Made by a program: the position numbers and the translations under genes. Shown piece after piece: positions 61,842-64,000 of a DNA stretch of 64,000 nucleotides. This DNA comes from Ziziphus jujuba (lineage: Eukaryota > Streptophyta > Magnoliopsida > Rosales > Rhamnaceae): assembly GCF_031755915.1 (NCBI RefSeq), contig NC_083383.1:28047001-28111000 (forward strand). The letters are read 5' to 3'. Each line of letters opens with the position of its first letter. Positions within the stretch are counted from its first letter, which is position 1. The notes under the pieces were generated by a model, which worked only from the letters and a program-made list of their open reading frames with translations, did not search any database and was not told where the DNA came from.

Positions 61842-64000
61842 TATATGATTATTGGTAGATTGCGAAATCCTCCATCTTCTCTAAGAAAATATGGAAACTA
61901 TCCGTTTGTTTGGTTCACGCTCTTTTTGGGGAAAAAAAATGTATACCAATATGTTTTTGTTGCTTGTATTGTCTAGGGAAGTTATAAAGTTATTATATTG
62001 TATATTATATTTAATTTTAGGGCCTAAAGCAGTGCAATATGATATTTGTTATATTTTTCATATATTATTTTACAATATATATTATATATATTGTTAACTC
62101 CTTTTTTAGTCTTATTTTTTGAGATAATTAGAAACTATCATATATATATATATTGCTTTGTTGAATGCACATCATCCACTACTGGTAAATTAGATTGCAA
62201 CGTAATTGTTTACATTGTTTAATTCTATCAAGTGAACTTATTTATCTATGAATATTTATCAAATTATTAATTTTTACGGGTTTTGATTGATAGCTATATT
62301 TAGTGCCATAACTTTGTTTATATTAACGGTTTTTATTTCATGTACCCATTATGGATTATGATTATCGCAAATATTCTTTATTTTTTCATATGTCATGCTT
62401 GGAAGAAGGAAATAAACTTCATTCTTTGGCTTATGCAATTATTTATCAATAAGTTAGAATTGATTGTTTTAATTAAAATTATATATTAGACATAATATCA
62501 GTAATAATTTATTTTTATTATTGTTATGACTAATAAAGTTTTTATTTATTATGAAACAATAATATTGAAATTTATCAAGTCTGATTCGACTATTTACCAA
62601 ATGATAAAGCCATCTTTAAATGATTTAACAAGTTTAAAAATTCTAATTATATTATATTGGAATAAACGATTTCCATGATACACTACGGATAAAAATTATT
62701 TATAGACTATTGATATTATTGGTTTTTATATCTTGAGAGCATTTTTTAAAGATATTTTTAATCATTTTTTGAAGTGAATGTTATAATATTATATGATATA
62801 AAAACCATATAATAATTTTGGGTATATACTTCTTCCAGATATTAATATAAGAAAGGCAATCCAATGGGTACATACATATATGTTTGATATTGATATTAGA
62901 ATGGAAGGCAATAGGTTTTGTACTTATTGTACATCTAAATATTTGGTTTTCATGCATCAAGCCTTAGGCGAAAAGGAAAGAAAATAATACTGACTAATTT
63001 ATATGATCAAATAAAAATATAATGTAGTTTGAACACATAATTGATCCTGGAGATCAAAATATTAAGAAATGAAAAATAGTTGAAAATAATTTTGAAGATC
63101 TAAATGAGATAATAGAAATGTCTATTGACTTAATTTTTTTTGTTTTTATTATTTTAAAGTCTTTAGAAGAACAAATATATATTGTGAAAAATTATTGGAT
63201 CTAAAATATCCACGAGCATCATAATACACATACCATATATGAGAATGATCCAAATGTGATATCTATTTTTATTTTTATTTTTATTTTTCTGCTCTAAGAT
63301 CCAAATGTTTTATCTATTATTCATGCCTAAAGCATGTATTTGATTATACTGCATATAGCAAAACTATTCCTGAAGCATATATTTAACAATTGGTAGATGG
63401 GCAATCAGTAAAAGAAAATAGTTAATTATATATATAACATGCCTGGAGCATGAATAATTAACAAATTTAAAACCTGAAATTCCTAAAAATAGAAGTTGAC
63501 TTTGCAAATGCAAATAGAAATGTACATTTACTAATCTATGGAATATTTTGAAAAACCCCATAAGTGTAATGTGTTTAAGATTTAAAACTTTATTTGATAA
63601 AACCTAAGAAGTTGTATTAGCTTTAAGAAAGTGAATTTTTTTTTTATTTGAATAATTTTTAAAAAGAAAAATTTGTAGGCTCTACCAGAAAAAAATCTCA
63701 CAATATGGGAAAGTGAGATGGAAAATATTTTCCCAAAAAAGTATCATTTTAAAATTTATTGGAAAATTAGTTTTATGTATTTTTTTAAATACAATTTTAC
63801 CTTTTAATTTTAATACACAAACTTATTTAATTACTTATAAGTCTTATTCTTTTCTATATTCAACCAAACACTATAAAAAAACCCTAAGAAAATTCATGTT
63901 CAGAAAACTGAATTTTAAAAAATTAACTTTTGGAAATCAGTTTCTTTTAATATTTTCCATTTTACTAAACAGACCATTATGGAAAATATTCTCCTAAAAT
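61838..64000. other. AT-rich intergenic DNA, nothing recognised
   Basis: No gene-like frame survives inspection. (TTTTTA)n-like runs occur at about 63266-63287. The last 300 bp end in TTTACTAAACAGACC, which resembles the inverse of the CTGTTTGG-type repeat ends seen elsewhere in the window, so a MITE may reach the right edge. Confidence 0.4.

Noticed and set aside
1..64000. A new defence, biosynthetic or CRISPR-type system
   Set aside because: All clear reading frames belong to known plant transcription factor families or to retroelement remnants; no unexplained conserved gene set is visible.

Overview
The window is plant nuclear DNA. It is strongly AT-rich, its genes have phase-matched introns, and it holds TA/GA microsatellites, LTR retrotransposons with 5-bp target duplications, LINE debris, and hAT-like and MULE-like non-autonomous elements. 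The gene content points to a eudicot, but I cannot name the species from sequence alone.

Only three protein genes are supportable. The last two coding exons of a bHLH transcription factor (FBH/bHLH130-like, + strand) lie at 930-1367. Two R2R3-MYB genes lie on the minus strand, MYB-1 (17905 down to 14231, 246 aa) and MYB-2 (57647 down to 51321, 251 aa). Both have three exons with exon 1 = 118 nt and exon 2 = 130 nt. Both carry the bHLH-interaction signature in R3 and the ANDV motif of the anthocyanin-activator clade (subgroup 6; PAP1/MYBA/MYB10/Ruby type). Intron 2 and the 3' flank are also recognisably similar, so the pair is a local gene duplication.

Layout: 1-1.4 kb, end of the bHLH gene; 1.4-9 kb, AT-rich intergenic DNA with small repeats; 9-13.6 kb, solo-LTR-like element A with a nested GC-rich repeat; 14.2-17.9 kb, MYB-1; 18-25 kb, intergenic DNA with several MITEs and a 1.06-kb hAT-like element; 25-50.2 kb, a nested retroelement block; 51.3-57.6 kb, MYB-2; 57.6-60.4 kb, MYB-2 upstream DNA with a direct duplication of about 0.4-0.65 kb; 60.4-64 kb, AT-rich DNA with nothing I can name.

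The retroelement block holds one near full-length but dead Ty3/gypsy element (32364-40482) and two solo LTRs of the same family (25072-26095 +, 48971-50177 -), each with a perfect 5-bp target duplication. It also holds two solo LTRs of a second, long-LTR family (B 28999-32326, C 45277-47356, again with perfect 5-bp duplications), LINE RT and RNase H fragments, and an older minus-strand gypsy gag/protease remnant that later elements have split into pieces.

I found no previously undescribed enzymatic or defence system. The most interesting biology is the diverged anthocyanin-type MYB pair: a GC 5' splice site in one copy, clade-motif decay that differs between copies, a decayed miR828-like site, and the upstream duplication at MYB-2. 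The datable nesting history of the retroelements between the genes is also of interest.
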